From: an uncultured Acidobacteriota bacterium
Lineage (GTDB): Bacteria > Acidobacteriota > UBA6911 > RPQK01 > JAJDTT01
Direction of reading: 5' to 3'
Length of the DNA: 64,000 nucleotides
Assembly: GCA_951812665.1 (NCBI GenBank)
Contig: CATOST010000022.1
Location: forward strand, 24,191 to 88,190
Shown: positions 39,004 to 47,120 of the stretch, piece after piece
How the letters are laid out: every line of letters begins with the position of its first letter
Numbering within the stretch: position 1 is the first letter of the stretch
The notes under the pieces: model-generated
Database searches by the model: none
What the model was told of the DNA's origin: nothing
Seen by the model: the letters and a program-made list of their open reading frames with translations, nothing else
Position numbers and translations under genes: made by a program

Positions 39004-40483
39004 ACCAGCGGCGTCTTTTCTGGTCGTAGTAGACCCAGAGGATCTCTCCCCGGCCGGTGCCGACGAACCGGTAGTCCCGCCGGACCTCCCGGCTCCACCA
39101 TCCTCCGCTGACGAGATAGCCCAGCAGGCGTCCCAGTCCCGGGGACCGCTTCCACCGGCCCGCCGACTCCAAGGGAGATCGTTCCAGAGGCCGGGGACGG
39201 CCGTGGGCGCGGCGCACCAGGGGGCGCAGGGAGACCGAACGGGGGCTGGCCGCCGGGAGCTTCTCCAGGGGCCGCCACTCGGAACGGGCTTCCGGAAGAT
39301 GCCCCGATTTGAGCCGGGCCGAGAGCACCGAATCGGGGCCGAACTCGGCTCGGATCCGGGCCAGAGCGCGCAGGGCCGCCTCCAGGTTCCGGCGCGGATT
39401 CCGTTGCAGCAGGCTCAGCACCTGGGGGGAGGCGGACACCCCCTCCACTTCCAGGGAGAGCTCCACCGGAGGAACCGGCAGGGAGAGGCTCTCCAGGCGC
39501 AATCGGACCAGATCCAGAAGGACCGAAACCTTCAAGGTGGGCCGGGCCGTCTGGATCTGCTCGAGGCGGCGGTCTCCGTCCTCCAGCAGAAGCTGCAACC
39601 GGAGGGTGGCCACCTTCTGGCTCCTGTCCGCCGCCGCCAGCAACAAGGGGTCCAGCAATTGCTTGATCCGGAAAAGGAGTCTTGCCGCGCTGGATTCGGG
39701 CTCCTCCAGCTCCGTCCGGACACGGAGAGGCTCGGGGATCATTCGGGGCTGGAGCGGCAGCGAAAGCTCGCCCGCCGCCAGACGGTACAGGGTCCAGGCC
39801 TGGCGGCCCAGATGCCGGTCGATGCCGCTTTGGGGAAGATCCAGGAAGTCTCCGACGGTGTGAATCCCCAGCTTCTCCAGCCGGTCGCGCAAGCTCGGGG
39901 CGATCCGCAGATGCTGCAGGCGCACCTTGCGGCTGCAGACCTCCTCCAGCTCGAAGGAGGGGAGTACCGTCACCCGGTTCTCCGCCTTGGCGATAGCATA
40001 GCTGCCAAAACGGCTGAAGCCGACCACGATGCTTGCCGGCAGCTCCAGCCGGGAGAAACCGGAGGCCATCTCCCGGGTCCAGTCCTCGAAAGAGCCGTAG
40101 AGCCGGTCGAGCCGGGTGGCGTCGACCCAGAAAACCCCGGGTTCGTCTTCAGAGGGCTCGACTCCGGGACTGAAATCGGCCAGCAGCTCGTGCACCTGCC
40201 GGACCGCGGCCCCGATCTCCTCCTCCGAAACCGTGCCCGCACACAGGTTCCGATCCAGGGAGAGGCCGGAGGCATAGCGCATCCCCGGCCGAATGCCGGA
40301 CCCGGCGGCCGCGGAGTTGACCCACAGGATGGGACTCTGAGGTTTCTCCTGCTCCACCACCGCCACCGGCCGCTGCCTCCACTCCGGATGCCTCCTCATC
40401 AGGAGCCGCAGCGGCAGCGCCCGGATGTTAATGCAGGCCGTCCGGTCCACGGCAGATCTCGGTGTGGCGCCAATCCGGTCCAT
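38981..40483 (-). CDS. imuB: ImuB, catalytically altered Y-family polymerase-like protein
   Basis: 500 residues; the ATG at 40483 or GTG at 40450 would serve, both overlapping imuA (56 or 23 nt). The Y-family palm is recognisable (CINIRALPLRLLMRRHPEW, FWVDATRLDRLYGSFEDW), followed by a little-finger region and a C-terminal tail. The first catalytic Asp of DinB-type polymerases is absent (Asn in CINIRAL), as is normal for ImuB, which acts as the hub linking the beta clamp and ImuA to DnaE2 rather than as an active polymerase. Part of the lexA-imuA-imuB-dnaE2 operon; its last 23 nt overlap the annotated dnaE2 start. Confidence 0.9.
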
Positions 40484-41063
40484 GACGTCTGTCCTTCAAG
40501 ATCTCGATCTGGTACTGGAAGCGGTCGACCTCCAGACGCCGGCAGGAGGTCTGCCCCCGCAGCGAGACCATCGATCCCAGCGACGGCGCCCTCCGGGCCT
40601 TGGAGGTCAGGCAGAGGAGGGCGGCATCGTGGGTCCGCGCCTGCTGGACCAGACGCGCCTGCAGCGGTACCGAAATGGTGGGATTGAAGTTCAGGTCCAT
40701 CACGATCAGGCCGAAGGCTCCCGATCTCAGGAGGCGGTCCGCCGCGCGCCCCGCGGACTGAGCGTCCGGGACCCGAATCACCACCAGGGCATCCAGATCC
40801 ACGCCGTTCTCGGCCGCGTCCGGGACGAAGAAGGTGTCCGTCCCGACCGCGATCCAGGCCGCCGGCTCCCCCTCCAGTTGTGCGTCCAGCACCAGCCGAA
40901 AGGCGGACGTCAGCAGTGCGGCTCCGGAAATCGAGGAGAGTTCGCAGAGGCGGCCGGCCAACTGTTCCCGGGACCAGAGCGGAGTTTTCGTTCGCGGCGT
41001 TGCCGCCGCCCAATCGAGGTGGGTCCTGAGACCCTGCAGATCGATGGCTTGCAAGGCTGACAT
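40428..41063 (-). CDS. imuA: ImuA-like RecA-fold accessory protein
   Basis: 211 residues with the RecA-like core of ImuA/SulA-related proteins: LWSREQLAGRLCELSSISG, GVDLDALVVIRVPDAQSAGR and RLLRSGAFGLIVMDLNF. Standard Walker A is not clearly visible, as in most ImuA proteins. It modulates the ImuB-DnaE2 mutasome during translesion synthesis in bacteria that carry this cassette. It is separated from lexA by 10 nt and overlaps imuB, fitting a single SOS-controlled transcript. Confidence 0.88.
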   Translation of the reverse strand: MSALQAIDLQGLRTHLDWAAATPRTKTPLWSREQLAGRLCELSSISGAALLTSAFRLVLDAQLEGEPAAWIAVGTDTFFVPDAAENGVDLDALVVIRVPDAQSAGRAADRLLRSGAFGLIVMDLNFNPTISVPLQARLVQQARTHDAALLCLTSKARRAPSLGSMVSLRGQTSCRRLEVDRFQYQIEILKDRRHGPDWRHTEICRGPDGLH

Positions 41064-41073
41064 GCTTCCTCCT

Positions 41074-41691
41074 TCAGTCCAGACTCCTTCTGACTTCGAT
41101 GACCTTGCCCAGGATCGAGAACGGCTCTCCGTCCTCTCGCGGGACGATGGGCTCGAAGGCCTCGTTTTCGGGATGCAGCTCGACCCGGCCCTGCTCCTCC
41201 CGGTACCGCTTGACGGTCGCCTCTTCCCCCACCAGGGCCACCACGATCTCCCCCGGCCTGGCGGCCGGCTGCCGGCGGACGATCACGGTGTCCCCCGGCA
41301 GGATGCCGGCCCGGATCATGCTCTCCCCCTGAACGGTCAGGGCGAAGAGCTCCCGGTCGTCGAAGGGGCTCTTCTGCACCAGGAGATAATCGCCCGGGTC
41401 CTGCAGGGCCGTGGTCAACTCTCCCGCCTGGACCCGGCCCAGCATGGGGATCAGCCGGGGGGAACGAACCCGCCCCAACTCCGGCAGGCGGTGGGACCGG
41501 GCCTTGCCCGAGTCCTTGACCAGCTTCCCCTCGGCCACCAGCGCCTCCAGATGCTGGCGCGCCGACTGGACCGCCCGGAACCCGAAGGCCCGTTGCACCT
41601 CCCGGACGGTGGGTGGAGATCCGTTCAGGATCCTCTCCCGCACGAACTCGTAGACTTTCTTCCGCGTCTCTCCAGGTGGCGTATAGGCCAT
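41074..41691 (-). CDS. lexA: LexA-type SOS repressor
   Basis: 205 residues from the ATG at 41691, which has GGGGAGGGG 5 nt upstream; an in-frame start at 41757 lies on the promoter itself and is excluded. N-terminal winged helix (TVREVQRAFGFRAVQSARQH), cleavage site Ala89-Gly90 (RVQAGELT), catalytic Ser124 in GESMIR and Lys161 in ATVKRYR. So the protein should be self-cleaving when RecA is activated. It is the first gene of lexA-imuA-imuB-dnaE2 and represses its own operon through the palindrome at 41747-41768. It is the lexA2-like form seen with mutasome cassettes; a second LexA elsewhere in the genome is possible. Confidence 0.93.
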   Translation of the reverse strand: MAYTPPGETRKKVYEFVRERILNGSPPTVREVQRAFGFRAVQSARQHLEALVAEGKLVKDSGKARSHRLPELGRVRSPRLIPMLGRVQAGELTTALQDPGDYLLVQKSPFDDRELFALTVQGESMIRAGILPGDTVIVRRQPAARPGEIVVALVGEEATVKRYREEQGRVELHPENEAFEPIVPREDGEPFSILGKVIEVRRSLD

Positions 41692-41743
41692 GTCCCCTCC
41701 CCGGCCGCTGACGGCAGAGCGATCGAAAAACTCAGGAAAGGAA

Positions 41744-41773
41744 AGAATAACAGACATTTGTCTGTTATGTCAA
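41744..41773 (-). promoter_or_regulatory. Promoter of the lexA mutasome operon with an internal LexA operator
   Basis: On the minus strand: TTGACA (41773-41768), then TATTCT (41749-41744) 18 nt away (or TTATTC at 17 nt). The gap between the two boxes is a perfect dyad with arms ATAACAGACA and TGTCTGTTAT about a central TT (41747-41768). A bound repressor would cover both boxes. The arms do not match the E. coli LexA box CTGT-N8-ACAG, the Gram-positive GAAC-N4-GTTC or the alphaproteobacterial GTTC-N7-GTTC consensus. Confidence 0.75.
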
Positions 41774-41815
41774 GCGTCTTTTGATTTCGAGTATTTCCCC
41801 CCAGTCTCAGGAAAC

Positions 41816-41885
41816 AGGAATTCTACGGTCGTGGCCCTGTAGAATTCCTTACTTTATTGATAAAAGTAAGGGAATATTCTATATT
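41816..41885 (+). promoter_or_regulatory. Promoter and two dyads upstream of the AbrB/VapC module
   Basis: A TTGATA box (41857-41862) and TATATT box (41880-41885) are 17 nt apart. One dyad, CTTACTTT/AAAGTAAG (41848-41870), overlaps the first box. A second, AGGAATTCTAC/GTAGAATTCCT (41816-41849), lies just upstream. Both are typical of autoregulation by an AbrB-type antitoxin. AGGAG stands 6 nt before the antitoxin ATG. Confidence 0.65.
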
Positions 41886-41908
41886 TCAATTCGATCTTAG
41901 GAGTTGCC

Positions 41909-42142
41909 ATGATTGAATCTTCCATTACCAAGAAGGGCCAGACGACACTCCCCAAGCCCGTGCGGGAGACGCTCGGCCTGCAGGCCGGGGACCGGGTGCG
42001 CTACGTCATTTCCGAGGGCAAGGTGCGAATTCTGCCGGTGCGCCCCATCGGCCGGCTGTTCGGCGCGCTCCGGCACGACGGGCCCGCCGTCACCGTGGAG
42101 GAGATGGAGCAGGCCGTCGCCGTCGGGGCGGTCGAAGAATGA
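41909..42142 (+). CDS. AbrB/MazE-type (SpoVT-like) antitoxin
   Basis: 77 residues; swapped-hairpin beta-barrel signature MIESSITKKGQTTLPKPVRE and LGLQAGDRVRYVISEGKVRI. The C-terminal tail (VTVEEMEQAVAVGAVEE) would bind the toxin. Overlaps the VapC ATG by 4 nt (ATGA). The upstream dyads suggest it represses its own operon. Confidence 0.87.
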   Translation: MIESSITKKGQTTLPKPVRETLGLQAGDRVRYVISEGKVRILPVRPIGRLFGALRHDGPAVTVEEMEQAVAVGAVEE

Positions 42143-42573
42143 TCGCACTCGACACCAACGTCCTCGTCCGTTATCTGGTCCGCGACGACACCGTTCAGGC
42201 GGAAGCCGCCCGGTCATTGCTGGAGTCGCTCACGGTGGACCGTCCCGGTTACGTCTGCCGCGAAGTGGTCGTCGAACTCGTCTGGGTGCTGGAACGGGCC
42301 TATGGTCATTCCCGCGACCGGATTGCGGCAGTGCTGGAGGAACTGGTGGCCACCGAGGAGATCGTAGTCGAGGCGGACGGCGACGTGGCCCGGGCGGCGT
42401 TCCGCTACCGAGCGGGCGGGGCGGGTTTTTCAGACCTGATGATCCTGGCTGCGGCCGAACGATCGGGAGCACATCCTCTGTACACCTTCGACCGGAAGGC
42501 GGCCCGCCTCGCCGGGGTGAGACTGCTGGGGAACAGGCATGGAGAAAGAAGGCAATTTGTCCGGCCGGAGTGA
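42139..42573 (+). CDS. VapC-type PIN-domain ribonuclease toxin
   Basis: 144 residues. PIN fold with the four acidic residues: Asp5 in MIALDTNVLVRYLV, a Glu in VVVELVWVLERAY and the aspartates of GFSDLMILAAAE and LYTFDRKAARL. Cuts RNA (tRNA or rRNA in known VapC proteins) unless bound by its antitoxin. The 3' end overlaps the amidohydrolase gene by 35 nt (if that starts at 42539), linking the TA module to the metabolic pair behind it. Confidence 0.87.
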   Translation: MIALDTNVLVRYLVRDDTVQAEAARSLLESLTVDRPGYVCREVVVELVWVLERAYGHSRDRIAAVLEELVATEEIVVEADGDVARAAFRYRAGGAGFSDLMILAAAERSGAHPLYTFDRKAARLAGVRLLGNRHGERRQFVRPE

Positions 42574-43615
42574 GTCCTCTCACAACACCGGCAGCGGTGC
42601 CATTCCGGACTCAGCGCCTGGCGAGCGGGAGCGGACGGACAGAAGCCTCTTCCGCATCGATGCCCAGAGTCACATGGTCCCGCCCCCGGTCCTCGATTTC
42701 ATGATGACCCGCGACACCCTCCCCCGGGCCTACGAGCGGGACGGCGCCTACTACACCCTCACCGGGGAATGGCGCCGGCGCGTCCGGCCGCAACACCTGG
42801 ACGTGGACGCCAAGATCGCCGACATGGACCGGGCCGGCATCCGGACCGCGGCTCTCAGCATCAACGACCCCGGACCCGAGTGCTTCGGCGCCGACGGCCC
42901 CAAGGTGGCCAGGCTGGCCCACGATTTCATTCGAGACGCCGCCGAGTCGTATCCGGGCCGTTTCTTCGGCTTGGCGACGCTGCCGCTTCATCAGATGGAG
43001 GAGGCGCTCAAGGAATTGGACCGCTGCGTCGACAGACTCGGCTTTCGCGGCATCCTGCTCTACTCGAACCTGGCGGGCCGCTTCCCCGACGAAGACGAGT
43101 TCCGGCCCCTGTTCCAGCGCGCCGAGGAGATGGGCGTCCCCATCCTGCTGCATCCGGCATATCCCATGACCTACGACGCCGTGAAGGGACGCTCCCTGGT
43201 GGGCGGCCTGGGGCTGATGTTCGACACCACCATCGCCCTGGCCCGGATCATCCTGGCCGGGATCCTGGACCGGCACCCCCGGCTCAAGCTGCTCTGCCCC
43301 CACGTGGGCGGAGCGCTCCCCTATCTGGTCGGCCGCATGGACCATCAGACCCAGATGCTCAAGCGGGGCGCGGAGAACATCAGCCGGCCACCCAGCGAGT
43401 ACCTGCGCCAGATCTATCTCGACACCGTCTCGCCCATCGCCCTGGCCATCCGGTACGGCTACGACTTCGCCGGTCCCGACCGGCTGCTCTACGCCAGCGA
43501 CCACCCCTGGGTGGACCCCAACCTGATCGTGTCGAAAATCGACAGTCTCGACCTGCCGGCTGCGGATCGGAAGAAGATCTACGCCGCCAACGCGAAGAAG
43601 CTCTTCCAGCTATGA
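42539..43615 (+). CDS. Amidohydrolase-family protein (ACMSD/2-amino-3-carboxymuconate-semialdehyde decarboxylase type)
   Basis: 358 residues as drawn; the first ~36 residues are poorly conserved, so the real start may be slightly later. The TIM-barrel metal hydrolase fold of amidohydrolase-2 is shown by FRIDAQSHMVPPPVLDF, ILLHPAYPM, LLCPHVGGALPYLVGRMD and DRLLYASDHPWVDP (the Asp acting as general acid/base). One of the two leading His of the usual D-x-H-x-H is replaced (DAQSHM), and the metal site may hold one ion as in ACMSD-type decarboxylases. It shares a TGA/ATGA overlap with the sugar-phosphate-isomerase-like gene, so the two work as a pair on an unknown small carboxylic acid or sugar acid. 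Confidence 0.8.
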   Translation: MEKEGNLSGRSESSHNTGSGAIPDSAPGERERTDRSLFRIDAQSHMVPPPVLDFMMTRDTLPRAYERDGAYYTLTGEWRRRVRPQHLDVDAKIADMDRAGIRTAALSINDPGPECFGADGPKVARLAHDFIRDAAESYPGRFFGLATLPLHQMEEALKELDRCVDRLGFRGILLYSNLAGRFPDEDEFRPLFQRAEEMGVPILLHPAYPMTYDAVKGRSLVGGLGLMFDTTIALARIILAGILDRHPRLKLLCPHVGGALPYLVGRMDHQTQMLKRGAENISRPPSEYLRQIYLDTVSPIALAIRYGYDFAGPDRLLYASDHPWVDPNLIVSKIDSLDLPAADRKKIYAANAKKLFQL

Positions 43616-44544
43616 CACCGGCGTCCGGCCGTCCCCAAGAGGCGTCTGCGGCAGGGACTCCTCCCGAGCCCTCTTCCTACCGATTTCGGCTCGCCATCTG
43701 CAGCGGGACGTTCCATGGCTGGAGCTTCGCCGACGCCTGTAAAGGAGCGGTCCGGACCGGCTACGAGGCGATAGAGATCGCTCCCCACCTGCTCTCGGAC
43801 GATCCCAACTCCCTCTCCGCCGCCCGTCGCCGGGAGCTGAGGGACATCCGCGAGTCCGAGGGTCTCTTCTACGTCGGACTACACAACATGCTCAAGGCCC
43901 CCGGCTGGCTTCACCTGACGACGCCGGATCGGACCCGGCGGGAGAGAAGCTGGGATTACTTCCGGAGCCTCGTCGATCTGTGCGGAGACCTGGGCGACGG
44001 CGGCCTGATGATTCTGGGATCGGCCCGGCAGCGCAACACGGTGAGCGGAGCGACGCGCCGGGAGGCCAGAGGCCGTCTGGCCGAGGGGCTGGCTGCGGTG
44101 GCGCCCGATGCCGAGGCGCGCGGGGTGCGGATCCTCCTGGAGCCGCTGGCGCCGCATCTCTGCGAAGTGGTCAACAACCTGGGGGAGGCGATCGCCATCG
44201 TCCAGCAGATAGGCAGCCCGGCGGTGCAGTCCATGTTCGACACCCACAACGCCGTCGGTGAGGCGCTACCCCATGGCGAGGCGGTCCGGAAGCACTACCG
44301 CTACCTCAAGCACGTCCACGTCAACGAGTTGGACGGCCGCCACCCGGGCACCGGCGATTACGACTTCAGGCCGGTCCTACAGGCGCTGAAGGATCTCGAC
44401 TATCCGGGCTGGGTGTCGCTCGAGGTGTTCCACTTCGATCACGGTCCCGAAGACATCGCGCGAGATTCGGCGAGGTTCATCAGGGACCTGGAGAAAAAAC
44501 TCGTCTACGATTCAGGACGGGACATGATCCAGAGCTCTCCATAG
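43612..44544 (+). CDS. Sugar phosphate isomerase/epimerase-like TIM barrel
   Basis: 310 residues from the ATG at 43612, which overlaps the amidohydrolase stop by 4 nt. AP-endonuclease-2/xylose-isomerase-like TIM barrel with the metal ligands ILLEPLAPHL (Glu), FDTHNAVGEA (Asp, His), KHVHVNELDGRHPGTGDYDF (His) and WVSLEVFHFD (Glu). Members include D-tagatose/L-ribulose epimerases, inosose isomerases and hydroxypyruvate isomerases. The last 13 codons overlap the IS110-like gene on the other strand, so the natural C-terminus may have been altered by that insertion. Function with the amidohydrolase is likely but the pathway is unknown. Confidence 0.82.
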   Translation: MTPASGRPQEASAAGTPPEPSSYRFRLAICSGTFHGWSFADACKGAVRTGYEAIEIAPHLLSDDPNSLSAARRRELRDIRESEGLFYVGLHNMLKAPGWLHLTTPDRTRRERSWDYFRSLVDLCGDLGDGGLMILGSARQRNTVSGATRREARGRLAEGLAAVAPDAEARGVRILLEPLAPHLCEVVNNLGEAIAIVQQIGSPAVQSMFDTHNAVGEALPHGEAVRKHYRYLKHVHVNELDGRHPGTGDYDFRPVLQALKDLDYPGWVSLEVFHFDHGPEDIARDSARFIRDLEKKLVYDSGRDMIQSSP

Positions 44545-45551
44545 TTCTCCTCTAGAACCTGCTCCACCTCCTGGGAGATTCGGACAAGATCCCATTCCGC
44601 ACTCTCACCCCTCATCTCATCGAACGCCTCCCGTCTGCCGGCGACCTCCGAGTCGGGTGAGGGCAGCCAGAGGCAGTCCTTGCGGAGAAGCACGTTGGCC
44701 AAGATGATGAGCTTGCGCAACACGGCGCCAAGGGCGACCCTCGGCGGCTTACCCCGGGCGCGGAGAGCTCCGTACATCCGGCGCATATCGGGATTGCAGC
44801 GGATCATGGAGAGTGCCGACAGATACCAGAGTCGTCGTACGCGCAGCCTTCCGGACCGGCGGCCCCGCCGAAGGCCTGATCGCTGCTTGACGGGAGCCAT
44901 TCCCGCCAGACTGGTTGCCGCTTTGGAATCCAGCGTACCGAGTTCCGGCAACCCAGCGATCAGGCTCGCCGCGGTGATGCTCGAGACGCCCGGAATGGAG
45001 GTCAGAATCTCGACTCGTCGAGCCAGGGTGCCCTCCTCTTCCACAATTTGGTGAATTCTTTTTTCGACGGCGGGGAGATGCCGTTCGATCTGCTGCAGTA
45101 TCTCCTCGTTCTGCCGCTTGAGCAGTCCATGGTCCAAGTCCCGGTCGCGGACGCGGTGCAGCGCGCGCTCCTCGATGAGCCTGTCCCGCGCCTCCTGAAG
45201 CTCTTTGAGGCTGCGTTGCCTCGCCCAGTACGCCCTCGCCATCTTGGCCAGTCCCCGCGCATCGACCGTGCCGATCCTGGCCCACCGACCCAGTCTATGC
45301 ACGAAATTCCGCGACTTTGGCAGATGCAACCGCGTCAACGGCACTCCCGTGCTCTGCAATGCCTGTTCGAACTCGAGATGAAACGATTTGACGGGCACAT
45401 ATGCCACGCAGGCGACCTGCCGGTCGATCTCTCCGATCAGAGCTTCGAACCCGGCCGCGTCGTTGGGAAACCGGTCCGACCTTCCCTCCGGCGCCCAATA
45501 GACGTCCAGGTGGCCTTTGGAGATGGACACGCCCACGGTATGAACTTTCAA
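44505..45551 (-). mobile_element. IS110-family transposase-like gene with a degenerate DEDD tetrad
   Basis: 348 residues, TTG start at 45551, overlapping a short upstream frame by TTGA. Layout of an IS110 transposase: N-terminal RuvC-like domain, coiled-coil (QRSLKELQEARDRLIEERAL) and C-terminal Transposase_20 domain with SIPGVSSITAASLIAGLPEL and SLAGMAPVKQRSGLRRGRRS (the active serine region). The RuvC-like acidic tetrad is mostly lost: GVSISKGHLDV (Ser for the first Asp), YVPVKSFH (Val for Glu of the E-P-T-G motif), RIGTVDARGLA (Gly for the third Asp; fourth Asp kept). IS110 elements lack inverted repeats, so ends were not found. The frame is otherwise intact. Either an inactive copy or a reused protein. 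It overlaps the isomerase gene by 40 nt. Confidence 0.8.
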
Positions 45552-45736
45552 CTTTTCCCCTCTCCCGTGCGTTTCTTGCGAGCCGTTACGCTCATGTATT
45601 TCAAGACCTGGTAAAGGAAGGTGGCTGACCCGACTTTCAGACGGCCCCTTCCGGCCAAGGGAATCATGATTCCACTACCTCCAACCACCGGAATTCCATT
45701 TTTTGCGACGGGGACAGAGGATTTCTCCAAGTCCAC
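45548..45736 (-). CDS. Small open frame upstream of the IS110-like gene, unrecognised
   Basis: A 62-codon frame whose stop overlaps the transposase-like start (TTGA). It encodes KSSVPVAKNGIPVVGGSG and LKVGSATFLYQVLKYM. I see no family match, signal or membrane segment. In IS110 elements the upstream noncoding end carries a bridge RNA, so this stretch could also be a relic of that region rather than a gene. Confidence 0.25.
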   Translation of the reverse strand: MDLEKSSVPVAKNGIPVVGGSGIMIPLAGRGRLKVGSATFLYQVLKYMSVTARKKRTGEGKS

Positions 45737-45835
45737 ACTCGCATTCTAACCCGTCGCAATAGTCATCACGGCATTCGACCGGGACGACGGCGGGAGACGC
45801 TGTTTACGAAACGTCCATCTGAAGGGATTCGGCCA

Positions 45836-46948
45836 CTACGAGGGATCGGCCAATCCGTAGCTTGTGCTGCGGCCCCCTCCCGGATTGCGGGCGAGGAGAC
45901 CGCGCCGGACCAGGTCGGTGATGTCCCGCAGGGCGGTATCCTGGGAGCATTTGGCAAGCTTGGCCCACTTCGAAGTGGTCAACTTCCCCTCGAAATCACC
46001 CAGAAGGCGGTCGAGGACTCGTCTCTGGCGCTGGTTGAGAGGAACATCGGCGACGCGTTTCCAGAATCGTGCCTTTTCATGGACCGCCGCCAGCGTCGAC
46101 CGTGAACCTTCGATGGCGCTGCCCAGGCAAGACAGGAACCAGACCAGCCAAGCCGTGATATCCGTCGTACCCTTCTGCGTCCGTTCCAGGACGTCGTAGT
46201 AGGCGGCGCGTTCCTGCCGAATTCGCGACGACATGCTGTAGTAGCGTTGCGGACTCCCCTCGGAGCGGGCCAGGACCATGTCCGCAATCGCCCGCGCCAT
46301 GCGGCCATTGCCGTCGCCGAAGGGATGAAGGGTGACGAACCAGAGGTGGGCAACCCCGGCCTTGAGCACTTCATCGGTGTCGGCGGGCGCATTGAACCAG
46401 TCCAGAAAGGTCTCCATTTCCCGGGTGAGGCGGGCGGCGGGCGGGGCTTCGAAATGCACCCGCTCACGGCCGATGGGACCGGACACGACCTGCATCGGGC
46501 CGGTGCGATCATCGCGCCAGCCTCCCACCCTGATCCGTCGCCGGTCGCTGCGGCCGGATGAAAACAGAGACTCGTGCCAGCCGTAGAGCCGAGTCCCGGT
46601 CAGGCGCTCCTCATAGCGTCCGGTGGCGTCCAGCATCATTTCCACGATCCCTTCGACCGTTCGGTCGGCGTGCCTGAGGCCGCCGATGTCCAGACCGAGG
46701 TGACGGGCGACCGAAGAGCGAACCTGCTCCGCGTCGAGTCGTTCCCCTTCGATATCGCTCGTCTGCAGCACGTCTTCCGTCAGGGTTTCGAACACCGCTT
46801 CCTGCCGGAGATCGAAGCCGAGAGCCTCCATCTGCCCGATCAAGCGGCCCTGCTGATACCGGACAGCAGCCAACGTTTCGATCAGGCTGTCATTCTTCCA
46901 ATGAAGACGGGGCCAGTCAGGATGTTCGTAGACGTACAATCGCCGCAT
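45836..46948 (-). CDS. Fic-domain AMPylase with inhibitory motif and C-terminal winged helix
   Basis: 370 residues. N-terminal DUF4172-like region (HPDWPRLHWKNDSLIETL), inhibitory helix motif T-S-D-I-E-G at 63-68 (Glu67 would block ATP binding), then Fic core TLHPFGDGNGRMARA with the catalytic His208 and the phosphate-binding DGNGR. A C-terminal helix-turn-helix (KWAKLAKCSQDTALRDITDL) follows. So it is a class II Fic enzyme, normally self-inhibited, that transfers AMP to a target protein such as a topoisomerase or itself. The C-terminal winged helix together with operators over its start codon implies autorepression. It stands alone, divergent from the FitAB-like TA module, with no adjacent FicA-type antitoxin. 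Confidence 0.88.
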   Translation of the reverse strand: MRRLYVYEHPDWPRLHWKNDSLIETLAAVRYQQGRLIGQMEALGFDLRQEAVFETLTEDVLQTSDIEGERLDAEQVRSSVARHLGLDIGGLRHADRTVEGIVEMMLDATGRYEERLTGTRLYGWHESLFSSGRSDRRRIRVGGWRDDRTGPMQVVSGPIGRERVHFEAPPAARLTREMETFLDWFNAPADTDEVLKAGVAHLWFVTLHPFGDGNGRMARAIADMVLARSEGSPQRYYSMSSRIRQERAAYYDVLERTQKGTTDITAWLVWFLSCLGSAIEGSRSTLAAVHEKARFWKRVADVPLNQRQRRVLDRLLGDFEGKLTTSKWAKLAKCSQDTALRDITDLVRRGLLARNPGGGRSTSYGLADPS

Positions 46949-47010
46949 AATGTGCGGATATTGTAGGCCGTAATCACCGCAGAAGACAATTATTCACCGC
47001 ATTTTGTGCG
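46943..47010 (-). promoter_or_regulatory. Two dyads at the fic promoter
   Basis: Dyad 1, CCGCATAATGTGCGG (46943-46957), covers the fic start codon (46946-46948). Dyad 2, CCGCATTTTGTGCG (46997-47010), lies between a possible -35 TTGAAC and -10 TAATTG on the minus strand. Two more CACCGCA half-sites stand between and over them. Same CGCA/TGCG half-site, so likely one repressor, plausibly Fic itself. Confidence 0.55.
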
Positions 47011-47065
47011 TTCAATAGCTCTGACATTCGCCGCAATCTCCGAGTACGCACGACTCGGACAGCTC

Positions 47066-47112
47066 TTGACTACGCAGTATTATGCTTTCATATCAATGTC
47101 TATGCTGGCATA
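47066..47112 (+). promoter_or_regulatory. Promoter and palindromes of the FitA-like/PIN module
   Basis: TTGACT at 47066-47071 with a possible TATCAA at 47091-47096 (19-nt gap). TATG-CTTT-CATA (47081-47092) and TATGC-TG-GCATA (47101-47112) are two related dyads straddling the start, as expected for a ribbon-helix-helix antitoxin operator. Confidence 0.45.
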
Positions 47113-47120
47113 ATGATGTC

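Noticed and set aside
42769..43611. Upstream extension of the isomerase-like frame to 42769
   Set aside because: It runs through the amidohydrolase in another frame; the ATG at 43612 overlapping the amidohydrolase stop is the natural start.
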